Source of the DNA: Vandiemenella viatica | Lineage: Eukaryota; Arthropoda; Insecta; Orthoptera; Morabidae | Assembly: GCA_031002005.1 (NCBI GenBank) | Contig: JARYHS010006964.1 | Coordinates: 3,720,001 to 3,784,000, forward strand | Length of the DNA: 64,000 bases | Reading direction: 5' to 3' | Shown here: in pieces, positions 1 to 10,834 of the stretch | Position numbering within the stretch: position 1 is the stretch's first letter | How the letters are laid out: each line of letters starts with the position of its first letter | The notes under the pieces: model-generated | What the model saw: only the letters and a program-made list of their open reading frames with translations | Database searches by the model: none | Told to the model about the DNA's origin: nothing | Translations under genes and position numbers: made by a program

Positions 1-646
1 GACCTGCAAGGAAGTCGGACAGTCGCGTCTCTGGCGAGTCTTGTGAAACATGGCGGATGATCACGCATTCAATATTAAGTTTGTGAGTGAAATTGAGAAA
101 TATCCTGAACCGAATAGTTACAGTTTGCCTCAGTATTCGAGGAAGGACGTCGTAGAAAAGAGTTGGGCTGAAGTGGGGAAGCAGATGAAAAAGTCAGGTA
201 TGTGTATGGCACAAGTAATTACTTTATAATTCCGTTTGACACCTTCTTGTTTCTATTTTCGTTCTTATTAAACAATTTAAATTCAATTAAGTTACTTAGA
301 TTCATTTTAAAGCATTGCGGAAAGTTTGCGGAGTATCAATGGTATTTTATATTGTTTTCGTCATTTATTTAACTGTCAGAACTTGTAATCAGTAATGTTC
401 TTTATAATTTAAAACTATTTCAATCTCGTTTAATTTAATATTTGGCGTCTATAGATTGTTGTGCAAGATTCTGACAATGCTACATTGTTACGTTCTCTGA
501 GTACTCACTGTAGGGATAATAATCGTAATATTATTAAGTTTAAGGGAAGGAGAGAGCAATCAGTCTCCATCATATAGTCAACAAGCAAATTATTCAACAT
601 CAAGCATTTTTGTAACAATCAACAAACAGTTTAGTAAAAAATGAAG

Positions 647-668
647 ATATATATATATATATATATAT
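647..668. repeat. (AT)n microsatellite
   Basis: About 11 AT dinucleotides in the intron of the MADF pseudogene. Similar short AT runs occur near 4422-4442 and 8905-8918. Confidence 0.85.
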
Positions 669-800
669 TTTTGTTAGTTGTCATTTGTCAAGAAATTTAA
701 GAAGTTATAATTATGAACTATGAGAATATGGGATCTTACGTAGTCGGTGGTAAATATTAAATATTTTTTGGTGCATTGTGTTAAATCAAGATACTAACTG

Positions 801-1698
801 TAGGGTTGCCACCTTTCTTTGGAACAATGTGATTACGTTTATGTTTTGGAATGCTAAAAATACAGTACGCTGTATGGGAAAAAAAAGAGTACGATTTTGG
901 TTAGTGCTTGAACGCGTATTTTTCATTGCTATTTGAGACATTCAGCAAATACTTATTTTTTCTAAACATTTCGACAGCAAATGTAAAGTCTATATTTAAA
1001 TAAAAATATATGATGAACTAATACTTCAATAAGTTGAGCGAAGATTTGTTTGTTTCATTTCTCCGCTTTGCATTCATGACAGAGAAAACTCTCTCTCAAT
1101 GGATGTACTGGTAGAACTGGCCAGTACGGGTAAAAGAAATTATTTTAATGAAAAATCTTCACTTTTATTGAATATGTACTGGCATTTTTTTAGAAGTTGA
1201 CAAATCAGTAAATTTTTTATCATCGAGTTTTCCAAGAAACTCATTTAGCAGTATTTTTCTGAATATAAAATGATCCATAACAATTTGCAGTTTTAAAGCT
1301 TCAAAAGCACACACAAAATGTTCATATCTAATAGGTGATAATTTGGATATGTACACAACACAATTACACAATGTACGAATAAAATCAATGGGCCAGGGGC
1401 ATTGACCACAAAAGAGTAAACTATTTTAACAGAAAGTACGTGGTCAGCTGACTGCGGCCAAATTGCCCAAAACAGGAGAAGGTATTGTTACGTTATCGGT
1501 CGAATGCGGCAAAGTAGCGGACAAATCCCATGGTTTCGTTCTGATGATATTTTCGTATCTATAAAGTCAACCAGCGAGATGAGAATGCGTGTTGGCTAAA
1601 AGGAGTATTTTAACGTACTCTGTTACTTTCATAGATTATTGAGCACACCATCTGAAGAGAGTACAATACTCTACTACAGAGTACGGGTGGCAATCCTA
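801..1698. mobile_element. Non-autonomous hAT-type DNA transposon in the MADF intron
   Basis: Seen: the terminal inverted repeats read TAGGGTTGCCACC at the left and TAGGATTGCCACC at the right (reverse complement). They are flanked by an 8-bp direct repeat, ACTAACTG (793-800) and ACTAATTG (1699-1706), with one mismatch. An 8-bp target duplication is the hallmark of hAT elements. No transposase is recognisable in the roughly 0.9 kb interior; the small ORFs there look random. GTACGGGT-like motifs recur near the right end and inside, as is usual for subterminal repeats. Confidence 0.6.
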
Positions 1699-2436
1699 AC
1701 TAATTGTCAGAAAATGTAATTAACACCGCGTTAGGTACCTTGGACGTTGATTTGTTTTTCATTAGTTTAATATCTCTGTTACTAGTTTCAATTTCAAAAT
1801 TTCATAAATGATCGTTATTTGCTATTATTTACCATCACTGTCAGGTTACTTTCGTTTGTTTCAGCTTCACTATGTAAAGAAAGGTGAAAGAACTTGATGT
1901 CAGTTTTTGTTCGACATTTGAGACCCCTACCTTCTGGCTCAGGATCAAAGAAAAGAAAAACGTAATACTTAATGGAAGCAATAAAATTTGCGCAACCATT
2001 CGTGAAGACGAACACACCTGCTGCCCCTGGAAATGTGCCGTCGATCTTACAATTACCTCACCCTGAATTCGACGAAAGTGTCGATGACATTCTGGAAAAC
2101 CCAGGTAGATCTCAGAAGATCACCCTTCCCCCATCACTACCACAACAATCGGCTTCCAGTATGGACCCATCTTCACAGAAGCCACCATCAATCAATATCC
2201 AGCAATTACCACTGTGTCATCCACCAACTGGACAACCTCAGCCCTCCAACCAAAATAAAAAGAGACCTGGCCCTAAACGTGGAATATCAACCACTGATGT
2301 AGATACCACATTCATGGAGTTTCTCCAGACAAGAACAGCTAGACTCCCAACACGAAACCTCCATGATACAATCTATTTAATTAAGTACTTCATTTTAAAA
2401 CTGCGTTTACGTAACTAATTGTTTTGTTATTTTCAC

Positions 2437-2785
2437 ATATTACTCCATACATTGTTTTATAATTATTAAACGGCAGTGAACATTCCTTTCTATATATGGA
2501 TGGCCCCACATTCTTCTGATTTTTCTATAATAATTGTAATAATAATAGGTGACACACACATTATCATCACTTGACGAATCTTCACTTGACATTATGAAAA
2601 ACTCGCTCAGAAGCCACAATGCTCACCACAGCTAGTGGCAGACTGTATCGCTTCATGGTCGGTTCACAGTATCCTCAGTGTGTAGTACTAGGTCACCTGT
2701 GGGTATCATACTCGCAGGCAACTCAAATTGACGATACTCAAATCTCAGTCGCGTCGTCTCATAATTGCGCAGTGTGAAGAGGGCC
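2437..2785 (-). mobile_element. PIF/Harbinger transposase N-terminal fragment with one terminus
   Basis: Seen on the minus strand: an ATG near 2594 opens MSSEDSSSDDN, followed by a Tyr-rich run and RKIRRMWGHPYIERN. This resembles the N-terminus of Harbinger (HARBI1-like) transposases, in which an acidic stretch is followed by an Arg-rich W-HP-R motif. Reading stops at about 2440, so the catalytic domain is gone. The strand begins at GGCCCTCTTCACACTGC (right edge 2785), which resembles a Harbinger terminus and is followed by TAA, a typical 3-bp target. The fragment converges on the MADF-BESS pseudogene. Harbinger elements commonly carry a transposase plus a second DNA-binding (Myb, trihelix or MADF-like) gene, so both may be parts of one deleted element. 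The other terminus was not found and may lie before the window. Confidence 0.5.
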
Positions 2786-3111
2786 TAAGTATTTTAGAAT
2801 TCAAACATTTCAGAGACATAATTATTTAGTAAGATACAATACATAACAAATTTATCTTAATATAACGTGTACATGTAAATATCAAAAGAAAGGGAAAATG
2901 ACTCATCACTCACCAAAGTTGGTCAAAATGAGTGAAAAACAGATATGACGAACACGAACATATACAATCCTTCAATTTTCACTTTATTCATGTAATAGAA
3001 ATCGAGTCATGTGGTTCGGGAGGTGTGCACATGCTGAAGGTTATCACATATCGTGTGAATTATTTGCACGTATAAGGCTGCTTTACGCCGAAGTATTGCG
3101 CATCTCTTGCA

Positions 3112-3117
<6 letters not shown>

Positions 3118-3148
<31 letters not shown>
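3118..3148. repeat. Poly(T) tract, 31 bp
   Basis: An uninterrupted T run. It could be the reverse-strand poly(A) tail of a retroposed sequence, but no body could be identified next to it. The rest of 2790-3394 shows nothing recognisable; 2790-2880 has weak similarity to 18200-18290 upstream of zinc-finger copy 2. Confidence 0.9.
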
Positions 3149-3149
<1 letters not shown>

Positions 3150-3394
3150 TTCATCGTCCCAGCCACCTTCATTGGTGGTAAGTGTTGGGTTTTATTTCCC
3201 TATCCTTCCTATTTTTATTGCCTTAAAGCATTTTCCTGTTCATTGTTTTTATATATATATCGCAGGTGGTGATAAAATTAATAATATAACAAAAGGTTCA
3301 TGAAAATTAAAACAAACAGTATCTAAGTAAAAAAATTTGATTTGGAAGAAATTTGTGACTAGTTAAATGATAAAACTAATAAGATTGAGTGGTG

Positions 3395-4315
3395 GGTCAT
3401 AAGGTAAAATTTTCTGAGTGATTGAGGTCAGTTAGGTGTCTGGTATCCAGGATATTTTGGTTTGCAAGTTCCCATCTTTGAAGTTCCGAGCCAGTGGTGG
3501 TTTCTGATAGCTCCCACGGCGAAACAGTCATTGAGATTGTTAGAATTGTGTTAATTGCCATGTTGCGGTACTGGGAGGTATAAGTTGCTGGTGTGGACTG
3601 TTTGTCTGTGGCCATTTATTCTGACTGAGAGTTACTGTGTGGTGAGGCCTATGTAGAAACTAGTGCAGTTGTGGCATGTTAGTTGGTATATGATATGTGT
3701 TGTGGACCATGTGGCATGTCCAATGGTAGGGTTGGAATATTTTGTAGTGGGAGGATTCATTTTGCAAGTTTAGCAGTGAGGTCTATTGTACAGAAAAGAT
3801 CCATATGGTACTTTTGGAGAGTCTGATGGAGGGTATTTGTGAACCAAAATGTTTTTGAGGTTAGTTGGTTTGCTGAAACATGTATGGGAGATAGTTGGTA
3901 AAATGTTTGGTAAAAGAGTACACATTTCTGGAAAAAAGGGAAGGAAGTCATGCCCCTGTTATAAGATTCGATTGACAGATTTGAGGCCAGGCAAGAACTG
4001 GGTCATAAGGTCACGGCTTTGGTTGGATTTTGGAGGTGCCGGGTGGGAGTGGTTACAGGGAGGGTGGGTGATTGCATGGCAGATTTGTTTATGTACAAGA
4101 TCTGCTGGGTAAGAGCAGGAAATAAGGGCTTGGTATAGGTTCTGGGAGTACTGGGAGAGGGATTCAGCATCAGAACAGATACATCTGCCAGTGACAGCAA
4201 GGATATATGGGAGGGATAGTTTTGTATGGAATTTCGTGGCAGCTGTAAAATATCCTGGATACCACACACCCACCTGGCAGCAACAACCGATACAATTCCA
4301 TTTGATCCATCACTC
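3395..4315 (-). mobile_element. Penelope-like retroelement fossil (RT thumb and GIY-YIG endonuclease)
   Basis: Seen on the minus strand, running from high to low coordinates with frame changes: a segment CSDAESLSQYSQNL followed by YPADLVHKQI, as in the thumb region of Penelope-like reverse transcriptases. Next come QQTNLKNILV and YNRPHC-TCKM (the conserved NL-LLV and C--C region), then HIIYQLTCHNC and TSFYIGLTT (about 3640-3690), then LSVRINGHR. The C--C, YIG and R-N-H pattern matches the GIY-YIG endonuclease that Penelope-like elements carry at their C-terminus. Several frameshifts and stops make it inactive, and the 5' RT core with its catalytic aspartates is missing. It sits between the Harbinger remnant and zinc-finger copy 1, where copy 2 has no counterpart. 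Confidence 0.65.
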
Positions 4316-4474
4316 ATTATTATTAGTATTATCATTTAACTAGTTTATTTATTTATTTATATACTGTTCATTTTAATATTCCTGACCCTGTTGTTATATT
4401 ATTACTTTTATGACCACATGTGAGATATATATATATATATATAGTGAAGGATCTAATTTTTGTTCTCTCTGCAG

Positions 4475-4961
4475 GGCAACAATAAGATTTCATCAAAGCC
4501 TAGCACATTGTCATGACCAAAAGGATACTGGTGTGGTAGAAAACACTTCTGCTACTGAGGCCACTGCAGTTCACGTGTGCTAAATGTCTGCAAGTTTACA
4601 ATACAAGGGATTTGCTAATAAGACATGTGTTCTGCCATGACTCACTTGTAAACACTCCACTGTATGTTTGTGAACAGTGTGGTTTCATTTTCTCAGATCT
4701 GTCAACATTCTGTGCCCATACACCTTATCATAGCAGTGAAATTACTTTGAAGCAAGAAACAGAATTGGAAGTTGTGTGTGCTATTTGTGCTCAGGTGTTT
4801 TTATCTTGGAGTTCTCTGACAAAACATGTATTTGAACATGTCACAGCTGTTTCCTGCCCATCGTATGTCTGTATGCATTGCCGACAAATATTTAAAAATT
4901 TGACTGGGCTTCATCTGCATCAGGACTCCACACATCCTTCTTCCTCATTTTTACAAACAAG
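4475..4961 (+). pseudogene. Zinc-finger gene copy 1, upstream exon (frameshifted)
   Basis: Seen: an acceptor (CTCTCTGCAG) precedes 4475 and a donor (AAG|GTAAGA) follows 4961. The exon encodes three C2H2 fingers (CAKCLQVYNTRDLLIRH; CAICAQVFLSWSSLTKH; CMHCRQIFKNLTGLHLH) and one degenerate finger (CEQCGFIFSDLSTFCAH) lacking a clear second His. It ends in phase 2, matching the downstream exon at 10835 (the split Arg codon is AG|G). The exon's entry frame meets TAA at 4581-4583: compared with copy 2 there is one extra base within about 4541-4570. The entry phase implies further 5' exons, which I could not find. Either a pseudogene or an assembly indel. The first 90 bases or so are visibly less similar to copy 2 than the rest. 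Confidence 0.7.
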
Positions 4962-4989
4962 GTAAGATTGAGTCATCCTATTTTAGTTT

Positions 4990-5360
4990 CTAAATAATGC
5001 TTGTACTTTACAGTTATAGGTTTTAGTTTACATCTTCTTTGCTTGATATCATTGTATATTAGAACAAAACTATGTTTCATTATTGAGGAAATGGCTGGAG
5101 GCTATGATACATATAAATACACTCAACCTGCAAAACCTCCCATGTAATATACCAGTTAACATGCAATCACTGCCTGGTTTCATATATAGGTTTGACCCCA
5201 AATCCACTTTCCATAAGAATAAATGGCCACTGACAGACGGTGTTCACACGGAACCACAAGCATCCAGTTGCTGCCCATGCCATCACCATGACTCGAATAA
5301 TTACAACTCCTGTTTCACGGTGCATGCTGTTAGAGTTGTCCCAAACATTAGCAGCATCTT
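4990..5360. repeat. Conserved intron segment of unknown nature, shared with copy 2
   Basis: This stretch of the copy 1 intron is nearly identical to 18930-19300 in copy 2. It holds an open frame on each strand (5083-5421 plus, 5167-5370 minus), but neither matches a family I recognise, and copy 2 shifts frame relative to copy 1. It adjoins the 3' side of the antisense LINE and may be the tail of that element or a separate repeat. Confidence 0.4.
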
Positions 5361-7560
5361 CTTTCTCCATATTTTAGACCTAACTTCTTCAAAATTTCTA
5401 TCCTGTCAGTTTTTTTTCTAAATCAACAATTACCATAAAAGTGTCATTATTTTTCTTGATTTGCACTTCAAGTATTAATCTTAAGGCCAGAATCACTTCT
5501 CTTGTACCACAGTTTTTTCCTATACTCCTATCTTCACCTACTATCTCTTCTACTACCACTTTTTTTATATCTCATTATGATAAGTAATTTTAAAGCCTGG
5601 AATGCCATACTTATAGTGCAGCAGTTCTCACATTTAGCAGCTTGTGCTACCTTCAGAAGTGTAAAGATAGTACTTTTATTAAAATCAATTTGAATCTCTT
5701 CTGTTTCATAATTTTTTGATATAAGTTTCATGTAATCTTTATCTTCCTTCTTCTCCTAGGAGTTTCAGAAGATCTGCAGGAATCTCATCAATCCCAACTG
5801 CCTTATTAGTTTTCAAATCATCAAATTGTGTCATGTAAAATGGGATTTCCTATATCATCAAAATTGATGTCACCATTTTTTTCCAGTGCACTGTTTTCAA
5901 ATCAACACCATTCATATTGTTTCTCTCTATATATCTTCCTTTGGTTTATTCTACTTTCTGTGCTTAAAATGTTTCCCATCTGCAGATTTAATGTGTATAC
6001 CTCTTTTCTTTATTTCTCCAAACTTCTGTTTATCTTCCTATATGCCACATCTATTTTACCTATGACCATTTCCTTTTCTGCTTTTTCACTTTTTTTTCTT
6101 GCAGGCTTTTTTCTTTTGCATTTTTGTATTTACTGTTTATTTGAATTCTGAATTGTCTGTATTGCTTTCTCCCTGCTTCATCCTGGGCATTTTTGTTCCT
6201 TGTTCTCTGATCCATCAACTCCAAAGTTTCTTCTGTGGTCCAAGGTTTCCAGGTAGCTTGTTCCCTAAAGCCTAATGTTTCTTTACCACTTTTGATTATT
6301 TCTCTCCTCAACCCAGTCCATTCATCGTCAGTTGAACTCCATTGGAGTTATTTGTTAGCCCCACATCTACCATCTTTGCAAATTTTTCCCTCCTATTAGA
6401 TTGATTCAGACTGTTTACTTCCAGTCTGTTCCATTAGTATTGCTTCTTTATTCTCTTGAACGTGAGCCTATGAGATTGTGGTTAGTCAATGTCTACTCCT
6501 GGATATGATTTACAGATCTAGAACTTGATTCCTGAGTCGGTTTAACCATTATATAATCTACGCGATATTTACCTGTATCGCCGGGGCGTTTCCACATATT
6601 GAACTTTCATGCATGGTTCTTAAATAGTGTGTTCTCCATGACGAGTTTATATTTTTTACAAAATTCTATAAACCGGCTTCCTCACTCATCTTTCTCCTAG
6701 TCCAAAATTTCCTACTACATTAACCACTTTTCCTTCTCTAGCTGCCACATTCCCAGTCACCAATGATTATTAGATTTTCCTCCCATTTCATATTTTGGAT
6801 TAATTCTTCAATTTAAGTGTATGTTTTCCATGTTTCTTCATCTTCCTGTGACATTGCCATATACACTTGTACTAACATGCTTGGAGCAGGCATAGTTTCT
6901 ACCATCATCATAATAATTCTGTCACTAATCTCACCCATTTTCCTATTCTCTTATTCATTACAAATTTTACACCAGCTCCACCTGCAGCTTTGGTATTGAT
7001 AATTATGTGTTCCCAGACCAGAAATCCTGTGCGTCCTTCCAGTTATTTTCACTAGTCCCAGTGATATCTAACTACAGTCATTCCAGCTCCCTTTTTACAT
7101 TATCTAACCTGCCTGCCATATTCAGAGTTCTATCATTCCACACTCCGACTCATAGAATGTTTCTATCTGTTCCAATGACTCCCCCCTTAGCAGACTCCAC
7201 CTGGATATCAGATTGGGGGACTATTTTCCCTCTGGAATATTTTACACAGGAATTTAAGAGGATTAAATATCTTTGGGATACCATTAGGGCTTCCCTTAGC
7301 GGCTTCCTGTTGCCTTCTGCATTCCCACGCTATTGATTATTTCTCATTTATCTGCCTTTATGGGCTGTTCCAAAGTCCAAGGGCAAGAGGGTGGCCTGAG
7401 CCACTTCCCACTCTTCATCCCTTCATGAGGGCAAGCAGTGGGTGACTCCTTATACCAGGAGTATTTCAGTCACCAGAGCCTCATCCCTGCAAACAGGGTG
7501 CTCCACTTGAAGGAGTGATTGACGTTTGGTAGGAAGAGGCTGATTACCCTTACATCCCTA
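5360..7560 (-). mobile_element. Non-LTR retrotransposon (endonuclease-RT) fossil in the copy 1 intron
   Basis: Seen on the minus strand from 7560 downward: a GC-richer leader, then an apurinic-type endonuclease start (WNDRTLNMAGRLDNVKREL and TSENNWKDAQDFWSG, about 7000-7160). Next is a linker with WTTEETLELMDQR (about 6060-6311), then the RT entry motif KTNKAVGIDEIPADLLK (about 5755-5830), then a decayed VDLEKKTDRIEILKKLG (about 5362-5440), where active elements read DLEKAFDRV. The catalytic YADD region is absent and many stops occur. The same insertion is present in copy 2 (19290-21490) and in part in copy 3 (54362-55019), so it predates the duplications. Confidence 0.75.
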
Positions 7561-9273
7561 TTACAATTTTACAGCTTACAATATTACTGATCCGGTTGGC
7601 ATTTAGTATTCATTTTGGTTTGTTTATGATTCATTCAAATGGTACTGTTTATATCAATTTCTACATAAAGTTGATATTTACGGAGTTGATTTTACGTAAT
7701 TCTTAATATCCAGTATGATAGAGGCTTCTTTCATATTCTTATAAAATTATATTTCATTTTAAGCTATTGTTTAACAGGATCAGGATAAAAAGAACTGCTA
7801 GGACTAGGGATCATTTGAAATGATGTTCTCAAATACTGTGGATTTTTATTTGAGCAGATTACTAAACTATTTTCTTTAAATTCTGTTAGTATGATAAAAC
7901 TAAAAATAATGTAGATAAAGTACACAGTTTTAATTCAAAATATGTGGATCCTTAAATTGAAATAAAGTCAGCTGTACTTAACATAAATTAATACACGGTC
8001 TGGCTTCATGCTACCTACAGAAATAAAAACTTTGTGACATTCCCCTTGATAACAACTGATCTTTAATATTAATGTGATTAGTACATTCAGTGGTTAATAA
8101 CCCCAAGTGTCAGTTATACCAGGTGTCTATAGCTATCTAGCAAGAGACTGACATCACTTTTTCTGAATTCTCATTTTTACTGTGGTGGTTATTTAGTGGC
8201 TAGAAATGATTGATTCTAAAGGTCTGATAACAGTTAAAACCAGAAAATTATATTAGATCAATATTCATAATTGGTAATTATAGACATAATATGCCACTAT
8301 AATCATTGCAGCATAAACGAATGTCCATATTGAGAAAAGCATCATAGATGTTAATATGAGGGGAAACATTTCAGTTTCCACTACGAAGTATAGCTGAAGT
8401 TGCCTCATATAGTCTAGGCTGCTAAGCTGTTTTCGAGAATTTGGCCACCTGGCAGGCTAGAAAGGTACAAGGCAGTTGCCATGTTCTGGCACTTATGTAT
8501 ATGATGGCGTTTGAAAACTGGATCCCCGAAATATCATGCAGTATCAGCAGGTTCACTGGGCATGGTACCCTTAGAGCATTGTATTAATGCTCTGCACTAT
8601 AAAAGACTTATTGAAAAGAGTTATATTACAATATTAACACTGATAGTAAACTTATTAATTAATTTCATTTAATTACTCCACAACACGTATCAGTAAAGAA
8701 ATAGAACTTGGCTATAAATTATGTGCAAACACTTTAAATATAATCTCATTTACTAAAATAATTTCATTGACCCTAATATTTATGTGTATTACAGGCTATT
8801 TACAATGTAAGAGTTTTAACAACACAATGTATAGTGTCATTTGAATATATTATATTCTATAGAAAATTCACTATGCCTCATGTTTTGTTAATTAAGTAAT
8901 CTATAATATATATATATAAGTATTTTCATCTATAGCTGTTATAAACTCAGTAATTATTCAGGCTATTTTTGCTTTTAGCTGCCTAATCATTTACAGATAC
9001 ATTAAGACAATTTATGCAATTATAATGCACTATGAAAATAACCTTGCCTACTGAGATGCTGTTAAAATAAATGAATGTGATCTCTGTGTGCTTGATCAAC
9101 ATATTCAGTAAAGTGATTGAATTTTTTTCTGCAGAGAGGTGCAAATTGAAAATTATTGAATAACTTAACTATTGTGATGTGTAATGGAAGTAATATAAAC
9201 TACAATTAATGATATTAAACCTAACATACTGATACTAGTTTGTATATAGAGCTTATGTCATTTGAACATCACA
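7561..9273. other. Intron interior with nothing recognised
   Basis: AT-rich sequence repeated in block B (21491-23209) and, inverted, in block C (52678-54361). No open frame, terminal repeat or RNA gene stands out on either strand. A poorly defined GC-richer island near 8440-8600 is conserved in all three copies. Confidence 0.6.
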
Positions 9274-10458
9274 TCTTATATATACAAGAGGGTCTTAGTA
9301 TATCCGAGATTAATAGACATTGACTCTGTTTGACCAATCATGATGAAAGTTGACTCATGCATTTCTTTTTTATGGAGAAGGTTTATTACCAAAAAATATT
9401 CCAAAACCACTCCCCCCTTTTTATAATCCTTAGTTTTTATACAAAACCACTTTTTATGTGATTTCGTTGGAACCTTGTACACGTGTACTTTAAAATAAAA
9501 AGAAAAACCTAACACCTCTCCCCATTTATATTTCCTCAGTTTTTATCAATGTTCTCACAAAGCTACAGTTGACACCATTTGACATATCACCATGAAAGTT
9601 GGCACATATATGTATTTTTCATGGTGAAGTTTTCTGACTAGCAAAAACTACCCCATTTCCCCTTTTATACCCCTTAATTCGTATGTACACCAATATTTTT
9701 TTCTGATTTCGATAGAACTTTGCATACTTTAAAACAAAGGGAAAAATACTTGTCATTAGTTTTTATAAAAACCAAATCTCCCCGTTTCCATCCCTTAATT
9801 AGTGTCAATATTCTTTATACAAAGCTACAGTTTCTATCCAATTTTGAAGGAATTTTTCACCCATATACATTAAAATAAGCCAAAAAATACTGTATATATT
9901 AGGTTTGCAAAAGCCCGACTACTTTCCCTCTGCCCCTTTTAATTTCCAGTGTTCTTTATAGAAACCCACAGTTTTAAATCCTGCCAAATAAATTGGCTCT
10001 TTTAAGTTATGCCAGAATATTCGAAAATAAATGTATTATATGTACATCATATTTTAGCTTGTACCCTATGCTTAAACATTGTGAAAACCCATGAAAAATC
10101 TTTATACTCTACATGATGCTGGAGGAAACAGATATATTTCAGATACAGATTTATGTATCTGACATGTATTAATGCTCAGATAGTAGATATTTTGACTATT
10201 GAACAGCAACTTTAACAGATGGTATGGTTGGGTTGAAATGCAGCCTGGAACAAAATATAAACTGACATTCTGTATTGCAGCATCCAATTCAATCCGTCCT
10301 GAGAATCGTTTGGGTATATCAATGTTTAGTTTTCTTCTGAAAATGGCTCTTGCCAAATTAATAAAACTTAGTACGCATGATTCACATCAGAAATATAAAA
10401 ATGGTGTGTGGGTAAATGAGTCCTGATTTGACCAGGCAATGCCAAGGACTCTGCTAGT
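9274..10458 (+). mobile_element. Non-autonomous Helitron in the copy 1 intron
   Basis: Seen: the left end begins TCTTATATATACAAGAGG, and the right end finishes GGCAATGCCAAGGACTCTGC followed by TAGT. This gives the TC...CTAGT termini of animal Helitrons, with a short GGC-AAT-GCC hairpin 12 bp before the end. It lies between A and T, with no target duplication. The interior has diverged repeats of a motif about 180-200 bp long (ATGAAAGTTGGCACA; CTGATTTCGATGGAACTTTG; CCCCTTTTTATA-like segments). No Rep/helicase is encoded. An ORF at 10199-10426 is part of the element and reappears in the other copies; I assign it no function. It is present at the same place in all three zinc-finger copies. Confidence 0.65.
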
Positions 10459-10834
10459 TGTAGGTTTAAAAAGTTTTGCTGGTAATATATATTAAATATA
10501 GAGGTTTTTTATTAGATTACGGGCAGTTCTGTATGGGAAAGAGTTGAAGAGTGTGATAGGAGATATAAAAATTGTGATATAGCATAATTAGTGCATAGTG
10601 TTCAGCAAATTTATGGAGTGAGCTGTGAGTAAGAAATGCCAAAATACACGAAAGCTATAAAATAGTAATACAGTTCATATCTTGTTGATGTGGGGCAGAA
10701 ACTGTATAAATGAAAGTTCTTCTAATGTTATATATAGATTATTAGAAACCTGGTGTGTGATTTTCTAATAATAACCAATAGTTTGTTATAGGAATGGTAT
10801 TACGCTAAATTTACCAGTTTTACTTTGTTTCTAG

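Larger units (their letters stand above)
50..2418 (+). pseudogene. MADF-BESS type DNA-binding protein gene, two exons, disrupted
   Basis: Seen: exon 1 runs from the ATG at 50 to a donor (CAG|GTATGT) after 197. It encodes a start typical of MADF domains, with FNIKFVSEIEKYP and later a WAEVGKQM motif. An acceptor at 1863-1864 starts exon 2 at 1865; the codon phases agree (1 + 2 nt). Exon 2 carries the second half of the domain (CKER, SGSGSKKRK, then YLMEAIKFAQPF), a Pro/Ser/Gln-rich middle, a basic KKRPGPKRG patch and a weak BESS-like end near residues DTTFMEFL, stopping at 2416-2418. Two stops break it: TGA at 1885-1887, where the family usually has Trp, and TAA at 1963-1965, where an aromatic residue is usual. 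Known: MADF-BESS proteins (Adf-1 family) bind DNA, and the family is expanded in insects. Inferred: a pseudogene, possibly the accessory gene of a Harbinger transposon, given the convergent transposase remnant just downstream. The 1.67 kb intron holds a hAT-type insertion. Confidence 0.72.

Noticed and set aside
5828..6151. Plus-strand hydrophobic ORFs in the introns (also 6817-7336, 19892-20206, 20748-21267)
   Set aside because: They are reverse-strand shadows of the LINE endonuclease-RT coding sequence; the hydrophobicity comes from T-rich antisense codons.
10199..10426. ORF of about 75 codons shared by the three introns (24141-24362, 51514-51741)
   Set aside because: It lies at the 3' end of the Helitron and differs in sequence and length between copies. 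It is kept as part of the element, not as a gene.
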